This document shows positions 50,101 through 60,640 of a stretch of DNA of 64,000 nucleotides, piece by piece. How positions within the stretch are numbered: position 1 is the first letter of the stretch; every line of letters begins with the position of its first letter. The notes under the pieces are model-generated. The model did not search any database, was not told the origin of the DNA, and saw only the letters and a list, made by a program, of their open reading frames with translations. Position numbers and translations under genes: made by a program. Origin of the DNA: Gyromitra esculenta (Eukaryota > Ascomycota > Pezizomycetes > Pezizales > Discinaceae); contig JBCAML010000001.1 in assembly GCA_038503075.1 (NCBI GenBank), positions 1,178,001 to 1,242,000 on the forward strand, given 5' to 3'.

Positions 50101-50965
50101 CACTGTGCCTCCCTCTCCTGCTAGGATCTTTACATCCACCCGAGTGGCTCTCTCCCCAAAACTTGCGGCAGCACTCTTAGTTCATTAGCGCTATTATCAG
50201 GTCTCTTAGGGAGGTGTGGAGGTGTGGAAAGCTAACATCTCTTACTTGCACCACAACCTGTCCACGGACTTACCCTAGAACCCGTAGTATGTACATGGTA
50301 CAGTGTTGCAGTGCTGGGGCTGTAAAGATGGTGGACTGAACCGCTGTTTGCCCCTTCGCTCGTGCTCAGCGTGTAAGGATGGCAAAGCGAGAACCTATTC
50401 AAGAGCAGCCACCTTGGTTTTGTTGCGTGACAGTTACTCGGTTGGTAGGGGATTCCCGTTACCACCCCTTTTCGTGATGTAACGCTAAATTTGTAGGTTG
50501 GGACCTCGATAGCGCGTGGTAGTGTATCAATCGACGCATTGCCGCATGAAAATAAATGGTAGTGGCACAAATTGATGCCTTCGCAGGGTAGATAAGAGTG
50601 ATGATAAAGCATCTGTTTTTGCTTTTACTGGTGCTACACCCACATAAATTTTTGGTGGTAAGACGATGCCATAACCTGGTGTCTGCCTGGGGCATTACTA
50701 CGAGTTGTGGAGGGCACAAATGATGAGATGAGAGAATACTGTAACATTCCCGCATTCTGCACTATTGCCATAGCTGCAGTATATGGTAAAGCAAGAAACT
50801 AACAAGTATAACAATCATGGACTACGAGATCTCAGATCAACCTCCATAAATCCAAACTACGTATAGCTATCCCTTGTCCCACATTCCCCTCCATACATCC
50901 CAATTAGCTATTCCAGCCCCCAAAATCACTGGTATTCAGCCAAGCCGCCTCTCAAGGACTGCACC
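47106..50965. other. Gene-poor tract
   Basis: About 3.9 kb without a recognisable gene. The frames of about 95-126 codons near 48.3-48.6 and 50.2-50.8 kb show no domain and are stop-bounded noise. The left end is the pectate lyase promoter. The right end (50.8-50.96 kb) is the 3' flank of the epimerase-like gene. No clear repeat was found. Confidence 0.5.
47204..47210 (-). promoter_or_regulatory. TATA-like box of the pectate lyase gene
   Basis: GTATAAG on the minus strand lies about 100 bp before the ATG at 47105. Role inferred from position. Confidence 0.35.
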
Positions 50966-52196
50966 CTACTTCCTCAACTTCGCCGCCGTCCCAAGCGCAT
51001 CAGAGACAGCTACAGGAACCTCCCAACTCCTCACCTCCCCCTCCTCAACCTCAGTCCTGATATCCTTCGGCAACGACGCATGGGCGCCCTCTTCCGTCGG
51101 CACCCAACCCAGCTTCCTCGCGCGACTCGCCACGCACCTCGCATTCGACGCGAACCCGTACGGGTAGAACGGGTGTATCTTCTCCAGCTCGGCGATCGTG
51201 CACGGCTGCACCTCCGCGCTCGGGATCTTCCCCAGCTTCGCCAGCTCCTCGCCAATGATCTTGGCGTGGTCGCCGGCGGATATTTCGTCGCTCTGGCCAA
51301 AGTAGTAGCCTTCGGCGTCCCATTGGGCGGCGCCGCCGTTGGGCTTGAGGGCTTCGGACACGAGCAGGGTGAAGATTCGCGCAAGGTCCCGCACGTGGAT
51401 CGAGGCCATTGTGGCGGCACCGGTGCCGACTTGGAAGGCGTAGCCGAAGTTGAGCATCGTGTTTGTGAGGATGGGGATTGTGTAGAGTTTGGATGGGCCC
51501 GTGCCGACTCCGTAGACTTTGCCAGGGGAGATGATTGCGGTGTGGACTGAGGGGGGTGCTTCGAGGACAATCTAGGTTGAGAGATTAGTAGGGTATCACT
51601 CGAAGAGGGGGAAGAAGAGGGGGGGTACCTTTTCAACAGGTCTGTGAATTGCGGTTTCTGGGAAGGAACTGAGTTCCTCCAGATCTGCAATATCGTCCCA
51701 CACCTTCTCGGCCAAGGTGCTGCCCTCTGGATTATCGAACAGCAATCCGACTCCACTGGTATGGATCAGATATCCGCCTCCGCTCTTATCAATACCGTTG
51801 ATAATGGCTTTGGCAGAACCCACATGATCGCAATCCGCAGTATCTTCTCATTTGTTAAAACCAACGAATATTAACCGAAACTGTGGAGGGGAAGGGTTTA
51901 CTCACTAATCACGATATCTGCAAGACCAGATTCGGTTTCGAGAAGCTCCGTGGAATCAAGATCGCCAATGACCGTAGTCACATTTGGGAATTTTGCGGTT
52001 ACTTTAGCAGCCTTTTCAGCATCGCGGACGAGCGCGGTGACTGCGAAGTCTGGGTGTTCAGATATCAATTGCTGAAGGACGGTTCCGCCGATGAAGCCAG
52101 TTGCTCCGGTACTGCAGCCAAATTGTGAGTTTGAGCTCGAGCTGTAGATTAATTAGGATGTTAATGGGGGTATGCTTACATGAATACTTTAGTCAT
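50966..52196 (-). CDS. NAD(P)-dependent epimerase/dehydratase-like protein (extended or atypical SDR)
   Basis: Seen: four exons, 52196-52180 (only 17 nt), 52111-51906, 51843-51629 and 51571-50966. Introns are 57-68 bp, all joins keep phase, and the protein has 347 residues. The Rossmann motif TGATGFIGGTVLQQL begins at residue 7 and is rebuilt by joining the tiny first exon (MTKVF) to exon 2. It is followed by FAVTALVRDAEKA and an acidic turn (VIGDLDS), then SAKAIINGIDKSGGGYLIHT, VHTAIISPGKVYGVGTGPS and a C-terminal domain ending in TAAKLRK. Known: relatives are yeast and fungal proteins annotated as nucleoside-diphosphate-sugar epimerases acting on unknown substrates, many cytosolic. The last exon has clearly higher G+C than the flanks. 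The substrate cannot be told from sequence. Confidence 0.92.
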
Positions 52197-54157
52197 TATG
52201 GAGTTGAGGAAGTTTGATTGTAGATATTGCTTCAGTGTAGATAGATGCTGCTTTTCTTGATGAGACTGAGCGTAGTTAACTCGGAGAGGATATTCTCGTC
52301 TTTATAGATATTTCAATGCTTATATATCTATCCATCTATTGCATTCCCTCGACACACGTAGATCCCAAGGCCACGATGCTCAACTCCCATATGTAGCTAG
52401 GACAGTTAACGGGATTCCGTAGAGGAGATAAAACCCTTGCTCAAACCTGATCTACGCACACACAGTCTGCAGTAAGATTCGGAGCGGTGGAGAACCGCTT
52501 GGTCAGGAAACCGGGTAGGCTGGGCATCCGGTTCCGTGTCGATAGATATTGGAGTATCCGTCTGGAAACCTGATCAGTAATCAAGCTGTAGATTCTACGA
52601 TGTCCCTGCCTGCAGGAAGCTCATCCCCACGAAAAGCCTTACATATCTCACTGCGTAGCCGAACGGACTCTAAACCAAGGGCATGGTCAGGGTTCGCTAG
52701 TAGCCCGGAACTCCGTTGTGCTGGTAGCAATGAGCACACTTACATCCTAGCCGTACATCACTGCATAGATTTATCAGCATCGAGCGTTGGATTGTATCAT
52801 TGGATTGAAGAGGCACGTAATTAATGGATCGATGGTGAGATCCCGCACCAAATCCAGGGAAACCATCTTTGGGAGCCTGTTCGACCCGAGTGATAGATCA
52901 TGCCGCGGATGATTCCGTTTCGGTATATAACGTCCCGGCCAAGAGGATTGGAATAGTAACGGACAGATAGAGCAGCTCTGTTGGCACCGTAGTTGCCGTG
53001 TAATATGCTCAATGGGTACCCCAGATGTACCAGATTTAACCAATCAATCGAGTAAACACAGTAGATATCATAAACAAGAGCCTAACTGTGTGTCCGAATC
53101 ACGGTTCATGATCGAGGGGAGATGTCCTTGGCACGGACAGAAACAGATCACGACATCTATCCATCCATCCACTCCTGTCCAACGAACCCCCCCATGCTAC
53201 ACTGCCGAGAAAAAATAATAGTAATCACATGTATGCAACCCTTCCAAGTCCCGCCCATAATACGAAAAAACCGATGACATCCACAACTCTAACATCATGA
53301 TTTGAAACAGCCCCATATCCAGGGGGAACAAAAAAGTGTAGAAAAAAAAAAAGCCACAGCCACGAGAACGGCTGTGCAGAAGACAGGACAGCTGCGGTGT
53401 ATTGGGGGGGCTGGTGGAGTATATGACTGTTAACCAGTCAGTCACGCGCACTGGTGCTTACGAGATGTGTTACTGAACCGTCCCACGTGAATGCTTGGGC
53501 ACGTCGCCTTCTGGCGTTTGTGTGTGTGTGTGGATGTCTGTGGCATAGCGAGTTCACTGCAGCTGGGGTAAAGCGAAGAAGCAAGATATCCGTGTGTTAC
53601 TGCGGTCTTTTTTTCTCTCCACTTCACGTGATTCTCTGTTTAGTAATCTGTGCCCGCTTGTCAAACATTTATTCGAATCCTCGGCTGCGTAGTAATCTAA
53701 AATGCTCAAGCGTTTTATGTTTTATAGAATCAATAAGTTTATAATTCCACACTCAACCTAGGCCTGTAGCTAATGAAAAAGAAGTAATAAAACACTACAA
53801 AGCCGCAATGCATATTCCAATTGTGCCTGTCGTTCTACTACTGTTACAACATCCCAGTCCGCTAAACACCGGCACCACTTTATAAGACTGAACAAATAAT
53901 ACGAAGAAACAGAAACAGATACAGATTACCCAGAAGAGAAAGAGAAAAAAATGCTCATAAAAGTACAATATGAAATTCGTTAGACATGATCATCATCACC
54001 ACCATACACGCTCCCCGGCAATAAGAGATAGAAATATATAGAAAAAGAAAACCCAAAAAAGCCAGATTTATCTTTTCCAACAATTAAGAAAGGCAAAAAA
54101 AACCCCCCAAAGCAGAAAGAAAGAAAAAGGTGCCAATAAACGAAATATCAAATTCAT
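52197..54157. other. Intergenic tract between epimerase-like and DUF3824 genes
   Basis: About 2.0 kb holding the epimerase promoter at its left end and the 3' flank of the DUF3824 gene at its right end (A-rich from 53.88 to 54.15 kb). The frames present are below 100 codons and featureless. Poly-A (53341-53351) and GT-rich (53518-53534) runs are the only simple repeats. Confidence 0.55.
52300..52307 (-). promoter_or_regulatory. TATA-like box of the epimerase-like gene
   Basis: CTATAAAG on the minus strand lies about 105 bp upstream of the ATG at 52196. Role inferred from position. Confidence 0.4.
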
Positions 54158-55762
54158 TTATCTCCTCTCCCTATCACCCCCAAACAATCTCCTCGCCGCA
54201 ATCTCCTCAGCAGCCAACTCACCAAGCTTATACGCCACCTTCTCCCCCAGTCCCTTCTCTCTCGGTGGGGCTTCACCGTGGCCTCGAGCTCCACCCATCA
54301 TATTACTCATAATTCCACCAGCCCCCGCAAGACTGCCGCGTCTGCTACGACTATGCTTCCTCTGGTGGCCACTGCTCTCAGAGTCGCGGCGATGACGGCG
54401 CTCACCGACACTCATAGACCTCTTCTGTTCACGCTCGTGGTGCTTCTTGCGGTGGTGTTTCTCGGCGAGCGCTCCGGCCATCATATAGCCTGCTTTACCA
54501 ACAACGCCGGGTCCGCTGTGTCGGTCCCTAGACCGGGAGCGGGAGCGGGAGTTATCGTGTTTATGGTCATGGTGGTGTTTCGCGGCTAGAACTGCTGCAG
54601 TGCCGAGGGCGGCAGCTGGGAGCTTGGAATGGTGATTGCGACGACCTTCGTCGGATGATGACGAGGACCTGGATCGTGAGCGTGAGCGACGGTAGTAGTG
54701 GTCGTACAACGCCTTCCCGGCCACCCCTGCCGCTGCTGCACCGATTGCGGCACCAGCGACCTTACGGCCACGATGGCGTGAGTGTTCTTCGTCTGAGGAG
54801 TAGCTCGAGACGGACGAAGAGCGGCGTTCGTTATGGTGATGCATCTTATGGTGAGCTAGACCCGCCGCGGTTGCGCCGAGTGCGGCCGCAGCAACGTGGC
54901 GGCCGTTATGGGACTCGTGGTGGTCTGCAGAACCTGTGGATGAGGATCTGCGTTGGGCGCGTTTACGGTGGTTATAGACTTCCTTTGCGGCGCCTGCGGC
55001 TGCGATGCCGAGGCCGGCTTCAGCGAGGTGCATTGCGCGCCTGTGGTCGCGGTGGTTGTCGTCGTTCCAGCCAGGATAACGCTCATCGTGTACGGCACCA
55101 TCGGAGCCACGGCGGCTACGGGAGTGGGAGCGGTGACGACGGTGGTTCGCAGAGTGCTTGAGGCCTGCTGCAGCGATGCCGGCTTCTGCGAGATGGCGAG
55201 CCCGATGTGGATGTTCGCTGCCTTCGGAGGCACGGTGGTGAGAGGTAGAGCGGTGGTGGGATTGAGAGCGGTGCTTCATCAATTCGTGGGCTCCGTATGC
55301 TGCAATGGCTGCGCCGGCACCAGCCTCGGCGATGTGACGGCCACGATGGTTGCTTTCATGTTTCGCCGGTGACCTGTGGCGGTGTCGTCGACCGCCATGT
55401 CGAGATCCATCTTCAAGGTAGTAATCGTCCGAATGGCTGCTTTCGAAAGATTCGTATCCTGATGGACCTGCGCTTCGGGCACGGGAATATCGTGCTCCAA
55501 ATTCACTACCACCTCCCCGAAGATAGGTGCTGGATCCACCTGCTGGGGTAACAATGTATTCCCTGGTGATTTCTTCGCCATAAACCGGGACATAGTGATC
55601 CTCATGGATCACTATCGGCCCACGGGAATGGCCTCTAACACTACGTGGTGAGGTGACCTCGATGGTTGTGGTGGAACTGGTGGTATCAATTCCATTCACA
55701 TGGTATCCCTGGCGCCGCAGGGAGGGCGGGAGAAGCATATCATCTTCGAGGACGACAGGCAT
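54158..55762 (-). CDS. DUF3824-type SR/His-rich repeat protein
   Basis: Seen: a single uninterrupted frame of 534 residues from an ATG in good context (CCAAGATGCC). After about 110 residues of ordinary sequence (MPVVLEDDMLLPPSLRRQGY, HEDHYVPVYGEEITREYIV), most of the protein alternates between small Ala/Gly helices and basic Ser/Arg/His segments. Examples are RGRHIAEAGAGAAIAAYGAH, RARHLAEAGIAAAGLKHSA, RAMHLAEAGLGIAAAGAAKE, NGRHVAAAALGATAAGLAH, RGRKVAGAAIGAAAAGVAGK and SRSRSRSRDRHSGPGVVGKA. Known: fungal proteins with this alternation carry DUF3824 and have no established role. The Gly/Ala helices resemble glycine-zipper segments and the SR runs suggest phosphorylation; both are inference. There are no introns, unlike every other gene here. 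Codon use is strongly G/C-ending, which produces long open frames on the opposite strand that are not genes. Confidence 0.9.
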   Translation of the reverse strand: MPVVLEDDMLLPPSLRRQGYHVNGIDTTSSTTTIEVTSPRSVRGHSRGPIVIHEDHYVPVYGEEITREYIVTPAGGSSTYLRGGGSEFGARYSRARSAGPSGYESFESSHSDDYYLEDGSRHGGRRHRHRSPAKHESNHRGRHIAEAGAGAAIAAYGAHELMKHRSQSHHRSTSHHRASEGSEHPHRARHLAEAGIAAAGLKHSANHRRHRSHSRSRRGSDGAVHDERYPGWNDDNHRDHRRAMHLAEAGLGIAAAGAAKEVYNHRKRAQRRSSSTGSADHHESHNGRHVAAAALGATAAGLAHHKMHHHNERRSSSVSSYSSDEEHSRHRGRKVAGAAIGAAAAGVAGKALYDHYYRRSRSRSRSSSSSDEGRRNHHSKLPAAALGTAAVLAAKHHHDHKHDNSRSRSRSRDRHSGPGVVGKAGYMMAGALAEKHHRKKHHEREQKRSMSVGERRHRRDSESSGHQRKHSRSRRGSLAGAGGIMSNMMGGARGHGEAPPREKGLGEKVAYKLGELAAEEIAARRLFGGDRERR

Positions 55763-55878
55763 CTTGGCGTTCTGTTGCGAGGAAAGGTAAGTATGTTATT
55801 ACTGGAGTTGATAGTCGGTGATACTGGAGATGTTGGGGGGAGGGGACAACAGCAGATGGACAAGGCTGGGGATATTTG

Positions 55879-55888
55879 ATATATATAG
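55879..55888 (-). promoter_or_regulatory. TATA-like box of the DUF3824 gene
   Basis: CTATATATAT on the minus strand lies about 117 bp upstream of the ATG at 55762. Role inferred from position. Confidence 0.35.
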
Positions 55889-56136
55889 AGAATGGAGAGG
55901 AAGAGAAGTGAGAGACGGTGGGAGGGAGAGGCTACCTATATTCACACTGCCCAAGGCAGATGACGTCTGCCGCCTGAACCGGGAATACTGAATAGAAACC
56001 CCATTCTGGGCGCTGACTCTCGTTCGGGGGGATGATGAGGTCTGGTGGCTGCACCATTCCCCCACCCCATGTTCCTCTCCACTGCCTGGCGGTGATGTCT
56101 CCCCCAAAGCTGTTTCTGCCCAATCACCGCCCTCCT

Positions 56137-56190
56137 TCCACCCATGTTCTCATCTCCACCCATGTTCTCACCTCCACCCATGTCCGAATG
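56137..56190. repeat. 18-bp tandem repeat, three units
   Basis: Three units of TCCACCCATGTTCTCATC (the second with one change, the third diverged in its last eight bases) lie about 375-430 bp upstream of the DUF3824 start codon. Confidence 0.85.
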
Positions 56191-56931
56191 TCCAGAAACG
56201 ACGTCACATTGCTGATCGATCCACACCAGGGAATCAACTTTTTTTTTTTCCAGAACCTCTCCTCCTTCGACCGAGTTGTTGGCCGGTTGGCCATGACGCG
56301 GCGCACCCATCCATCCCAAGCCCTCGCTCTCTTCCCATGCACATCGCTCCTGATTCTGTCCAGCCACACTTGGGATTCGGTTTTTTTTTCTTCCCCCGAT
56401 TTCCTTGTTTCTTGCATTATGCTGCAGGCTGCGGGAAAAATAGTCTAACCGAGTGAGCAAGAGCTGCGAGGCGGAATCATCACGACGACAGCCTGCATAT
56501 ACCCGCTGGACAGCCAGCAGCCATGATGCTGCATCCCCCCGTCTTGTTACCGATGTCGTCGAAGAGAAAAGTAAAAAAAAAGTCGATTTCAGTGTTTGAG
56601 GGCGGAGCTGAAGATGGTGTCCTTGATTCTTTTGATCGCTTCAGCCCAAAAGCTTAGCCCCGACTCTAACCCTAACCCTCTTAAAACTTGCTTGTCTAGA
56701 CACCCACTTTGCTGCTTTTCAGCACCATCAGATGAATCCCCCCCAATCGCGGATCCGGCTCCACGGGCCACGAACCTGAAATAGTTAGCTGTTCGTGCAT
56801 GATGGATCGAGGGGGAAATGGATGTAAAAAAGCTTAGGTAAGTGGATTGGGGTTACGTATGGACCATATGTTCCTGTAGATCCTGTTTCGGGGCGGAGCA
56901 TACAACTCGCTATTTACAATTAAGATTCGAT

Positions 56932-57046
56932 TATAGAGACTTTGCGCTTTTGAGCCAGCCCTGATTTTTGACCGACCGGGAGCTGATCTGCGCCAATCAA
57001 ATTGCTAGAAATCGGAGCTGGATCTATTTGCGCAAAGTCTCTTATA
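56932..57046. mobile_element. MITE-like element, about 115 bp, with long terminal inverted repeats
   Basis: Seen: the left arm, from about 56932, and the reverse complement of the right arm, ending at 57046, share an exact AGAGACTTTGCGC next to a TAT/TATA end. The match continues with some changes through CCAGC and GATTT, so each arm is about 36 bp. The interior is about 40 bp and non-coding. Inference: a non-autonomous element inserted at TA, different in sequence from the one at 7138-7280. Confidence 0.6.
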
Positions 57047-57067
57047 CATCCCATTTGGAAACTTGTG

Positions 57068-57104
57068 CTTGTGCATAGATTTATGCACAAGAGGCATGAG
57101 CCTC
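57068..57104. repeat. Two adjacent perfect hairpins
   Basis: CTTGTGCATA (57068-57077) pairs with TATGCACAAG (57082-57091) around a 4-base loop. Immediately after, GAGGC pairs with GCCTC around ATGA. They begin 22 bp to the right of the MITE-like element. Confidence 0.8.
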
Positions 57105-57805
57105 TTTAGAGGGGGGGAATTCTGAGATCTGACCGGTAGAGTATTGCAATATGTATGCATATACATTAGTATTGGGAGCTGTCAATTTTCGTGTCTGCAT
57201 AAAAATCTACTTGTCCCAAAATCTCGAGCGCCAGTTTCTACAGCCGATATCGCAATGCCTAGTCATAACCAAGTGTATCGCAATGTTAGATCATAAAGAA
57301 AGCGCAGGTTGGAAACAAAGGCTATCTATGTCCAAACTCTACATCGGCTAAACATGTCATAGACTTCTCATGATCACCCTTTACCAGACCTAAACCCAAG
57401 CCCTGACAAACTCCTCCTCCAACCATCCCAAGAAACCCAACATCCTCCGTCCCATCCATCACGCCATCTAACTAGCAATCGACACCCGCGGATCCTTTCA
57501 ACGCGTCGCCTAAAAGCAGGGGTAAGAAACTGGCGAACCAATAAACCAACTCAGCGCCCCCCCAAAAGCGAAAAAAAAACCAAGCATTTTCAGGGTCCCC
57601 CCCAATTACCTGTTTAGATACAAAATGGGGTGATCTCAGCGCATTCGGCTATCTAACTAGATAGTTTCCGACTACCCAGTATCTGGAGATCACCAATGTC
57701 GCAACGATGACCCGGGTGCTATGTCAAGTGGTGGCAGCAGGGATCTCCCCCAATGGCTGATCATTCATCGCAGGGAGATGTAGGGTCGTAGATAGGGCCC
57801 TATGT

Positions 57806-57806
57806 T

Positions 57807-57843
<37 letters not shown>

Positions 57844-57850
57844 TCTTTTG
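57806..57850. repeat. TTC/TCC-rich microsatellite
   Basis: An imperfect array of TTC triplets with two CCTC interruptions in non-coding DNA. Confidence 0.9.
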
Positions 57851-58327
57851 CCTTTTTCTTTTTTGGCTTTGTCTATATATCCGATTAGGGTGTGTCATGG
57901 CCTTTTCTACCCTAATTAATTACACGCAGTAAATCGAACCCTAGCTACACCTCCTCAAACCCTACCACTGCGTGTACTGATCTTGTCGTGGAGTTAATTC
58001 AGGCCTACCCGGTAACTGATACTCAAGAACAATACTACTGGGCGTGTTTTAGCTAGGGGGCTGTTGCTGGAAATTTGTGGCCAAAAATAGATATACACCT
58101 TAGGGTAGAGATTACAGGTAGCCAATACTAACTAGATGGAAAGGGCATTGACTTAGATCCGGATTGTAGACTACATTGAAGCATCACATAGTTGTGATGG
58201 AGAAGCATAGATTTCGAATTGTAGGCGTGGTAGCAAATTGAAGCATTAAGCTTGGAGAAGGATCGGTAGGGGGTCGAAATATGCATCAATTAAGAAACTC
58301 GATTTCCAATAAGAAAAGAAGTGTTGT

Positions 58328-58480
58328 AATATTGGGGCACGTAGAGAGGAATAGAAGACTCGATTGCTTGCTTGCTTGCTAGAGGTGGGCATACAACCCC
58401 TATCTAAATAGCTCTCTCGGGTGCCTGTCTCTCAATCATTTCCGACTCCGAAGGCCAAGCCCCGTATTAGGAAACATCTT
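58328..58480 (+). repeat. Left copy of a dispersed direct repeat
   Basis: The copy at 61399-61586 is in the same orientation. Shared blocks include ATATTGGGGC, GAGGAATAGA.GACTCGATTG, GAGGTGGGCATAC, CCCCTATCTAAATAGCTCTC, CTGTCTCTCAATCATTTCCG and CCCCGTATTAGGAA. This copy carries (TTGC)4 at 58364-58380. The two copies flank the cytochrome b2-like gene. Confidence 0.85.
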
Positions 58481-59001
58481 CAATAAGAAAGGGTAGACAA
58501 ATGCGAGTGATTTTTCGTGATGCTATAGAAATTACTGCTTAGCTTAGCTTCATGGCCACACTCGTGTTCTAACTAGAAGAACCACAGCCCACCATTATCC
58601 TCTGGTATTCGCTCCCAGTATTCTATGTAGCCGTATCACTATGTCGCTATGCAATACGGTTCCACCCCGCTAGCTATATTCTTACAGAGTGAATATTCTT
58701 ATATCCTAGCTCTTACAGGGCGGTCAACTGCGTTGGTATTCTCACCCTTTCGAAATTCCATTAAATTACGTATCAACGCCGATCGTATGTGGGATGTTGC
58801 GACTGCTCTGGCTTACGACTACCAGCAGACCGAGGTATTTCGAAACCCAAAACGAGTGATCTTTGGTGACTTGATAGACCAAAAACTCGAAACCAGCTGG
58901 CTTGAAGGGTACAATCGCCTTCTATTGATTTTCATTATTCCAAGGCTATCCAGCAGCCAATATAGTGTCATAACAAATAAAAAATCTCAATACTCCAATC
59001 T

Positions 59002-60640
59002 CTACAGCTTCGCCTTCACCACCATCTTCTGCAGCTCCTGCTCCTCATGATATATCAATCCCTCCAACGCCCTCGCATTAACCTGCACGAATCAGCGACT
59101 CCACTCCCAGAATAAACCCGACCAAAAGGGAAAACTCACATGTTTAAAACTCAACTCCTTCACCGAATTAACCCCCAACAACCTCATCGCCGTCTCCACT
59201 TCTTCTCTGAGTATCGTCAACACCCTCTCCACCCCCTCCGGTCCATACCCACTAAGCCCATACAGCGCCGCCCTCCCAATCCCAACCGCCGTCGCGCCTA
59301 GACACAGCGCCTTCACCACATCCGTCCCCCTGCGGATGCCGCCATCCACATACACCTCCAAACGCTCCAGTACAAACGGCGCATACTTCCGAATCTCCAA
59401 CAACGTATACACAGGCGGCGGCGCGGTATCAGCCGCGCGGCCGCCGTGGTTCGATAGTATAATACCCCTAACCCCCAACTCCGCACACTCGTGGCTCGCC
59501 GCCAACGCCGCATCCTCATGCGTCTGTATCCCCTTCAATATGATTGGCAGATCCGTCTGAGAACGCAGCCACCTCAGGTCCTCCCACGTCAAGCTAGGCG
59601 AGGTGCCTGCGAACAATGCGCGTCCAAGACCCTCGCTCTTTGTGTCATTGCCAATCCCCCCTTTCACTCCCTCCCCACTCGTCCCCGACGTTGTGTCCCC
59701 GAGATTCGACACCCGCTCGTCGGCCTCGCGTTTTCCGGGCGCTGGCGCATCGAGCGTCAACACTATCGCCGTGAAACCGAGCTTGTTGATGCGCTGCAGC
59801 AGCGCTTCTGATTTCGCGCGCTCGACCTGAACATATAGCTGGAACCAGAACGGCTGCTGTGGGCCCGCACGCGCAGCTACTATCTGTTCTGGCCGCAGAG
59901 ACGCGTTGTTGGAGACGCACTGCAGCACGCCGTGTTTTCCGCATGCAGCAGCGATGCCAGCTTCGCCGGTTGGGTGGGCGAGACGTGCCATTGCTGCTGG
60001 AGAGATGAAAATAGGGAGGGTGCTTGCGGATCCGCAGATGGTTGTTGTGGTGTCGACGGCGCGTACGTCGCGGAAGATTCGGGGGCGGAGAAGGAGCTGT
60101 TTATAGGCTGTGTTGTTGTGGATCTTGGTGAATAGGTCATCAGAGGCAGAGGAGTAGTAGGCCCATGCTTTTGGGGAGAGGACTTTTTCGGCGGTGATGG
60201 CGAAGTCGTCAATGTTGAGTTGGGACTCGAGGGGTGGGAGGGGGGCGGCGATGGTATCTGCGGGGGCGGTCGAGGCGAGGAGGGCGGAAAGGGTTGATGG
60301 GTCTATGGGGCCGAGGATTTGGGCAGGTTTAAGGGTTTCTTCGAGGGTGCCGGGAGGGTGAATGGGGTCGTATTCAGAAGTTACGTCTTTGCCGGCGAGT
60401 TTCAAGATGATCTTTGAACCTCCAGGATGTGAGTCCAGGAAGTCTATAGAAGAGAAACTGGTTATTATTCGTGAATTCAGTTCCTGAGACAGTGGACGGA
60501 ACATACCGGTGACGTCGTAAACAACATTATGGATCACGACCCAGCAGCTGTCTCTAGTGTTGTGTTTTGCAACTAATCTTCTGGTCAGCGGAGCGCAATT
60601 GATGTGAGGCAGTGGGTGAGAGACCTTCTTTTGCGTCCAT
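59002..60640 (-). CDS. Cytochrome b2-like FMN-dependent 2-hydroxyacid (L-lactate) dehydrogenase
   Basis: Seen: four exons, 60640-60625 (16 nt), 60572-60507, 60443-59140 and 59082-59002. Introns are 52, 63 and 57 bp, joins keep phase, and the protein has 488 residues. The start MDAKE joined to VAKHNTRDSCWVV is the classical cytochrome b5 opening. The heme ligands are His33 (SHPGG) and His56 (DPIHPP), 23 apart. The FMN domain has STLPIFISPAAMARLAHP, SNNASL, FWFQLYVQ, VLTLDAPAPGKREADER and the catalytic LSNHGGRAAD (His360, Arg363), then VDGGIRRGTDVVKALCLGA and GIGRAALYG. Known: flavocytochrome b2 oxidises L-lactate or related 2-hydroxy acids; yeast Cyb2 works in the mitochondrial intermembrane space. 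This one has no presequence, so it is probably cytosolic or of different substrate. Odd: intron 2 keeps the frame if retained (21 extra residues in the heme domain), and an open frame continues upstream to 60813. Confidence 0.94.

Larger units (their letters stand above)
55763..59001. other. Intergenic tract with promoter repeats, a MITE-like element and a direct repeat
   Basis: About 3.2 kb. From left to right: the DUF3824 promoter with an 18-bp tandem repeat at 56137-56190; T-runs at 56239-56250 and 56380-56389; a MITE-like element at 56932-57046; two hairpins at 57068-57104; a TTC-rich microsatellite at 57806-57850; the left copy of a direct repeat at 58328-58480; and the 3' flank of the cytochrome b2-like gene. 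A 133-codon frame at 58649-59050 overlaps that gene's last exon on the opposite strand and is not supported. Confidence 0.6.

Noticed and set aside
51031..51756. A 241-codon minus-strand frame and a 156-codon plus-strand frame over the epimerase-like gene
   Set aside because: Composition is extreme (Arg, Ser and Pro runs) and the frame crosses introns of the real gene, which is fully explained in another frame.
54278..55605. Several open frames of 84-168 codons on the opposite strand and in shifted frames over the DUF3824 gene
   Set aside because: They are shadows of strong third-position bias and repeats in the real gene; they have no domain and overlap each other.
56672..56684. CTAACCCTAACCC, two telomere-like units
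   Set aside because: Only two units, inside the chromosome; no evidence of a telomere or subtelomere.
58649..59050. A 133-codon plus-strand frame
   Set aside because: It overlaps the last exon and 3' flank of the cytochrome b2-like gene on the opposite strand and ends in low-complexity Ser/Cys.
59313..60212. Other-frame ORFs over the FMN domain of the cytochrome b2-like gene
   Set aside because: Arg/Trp/Ala-rich shadow frames of a G/C-rich coding region.
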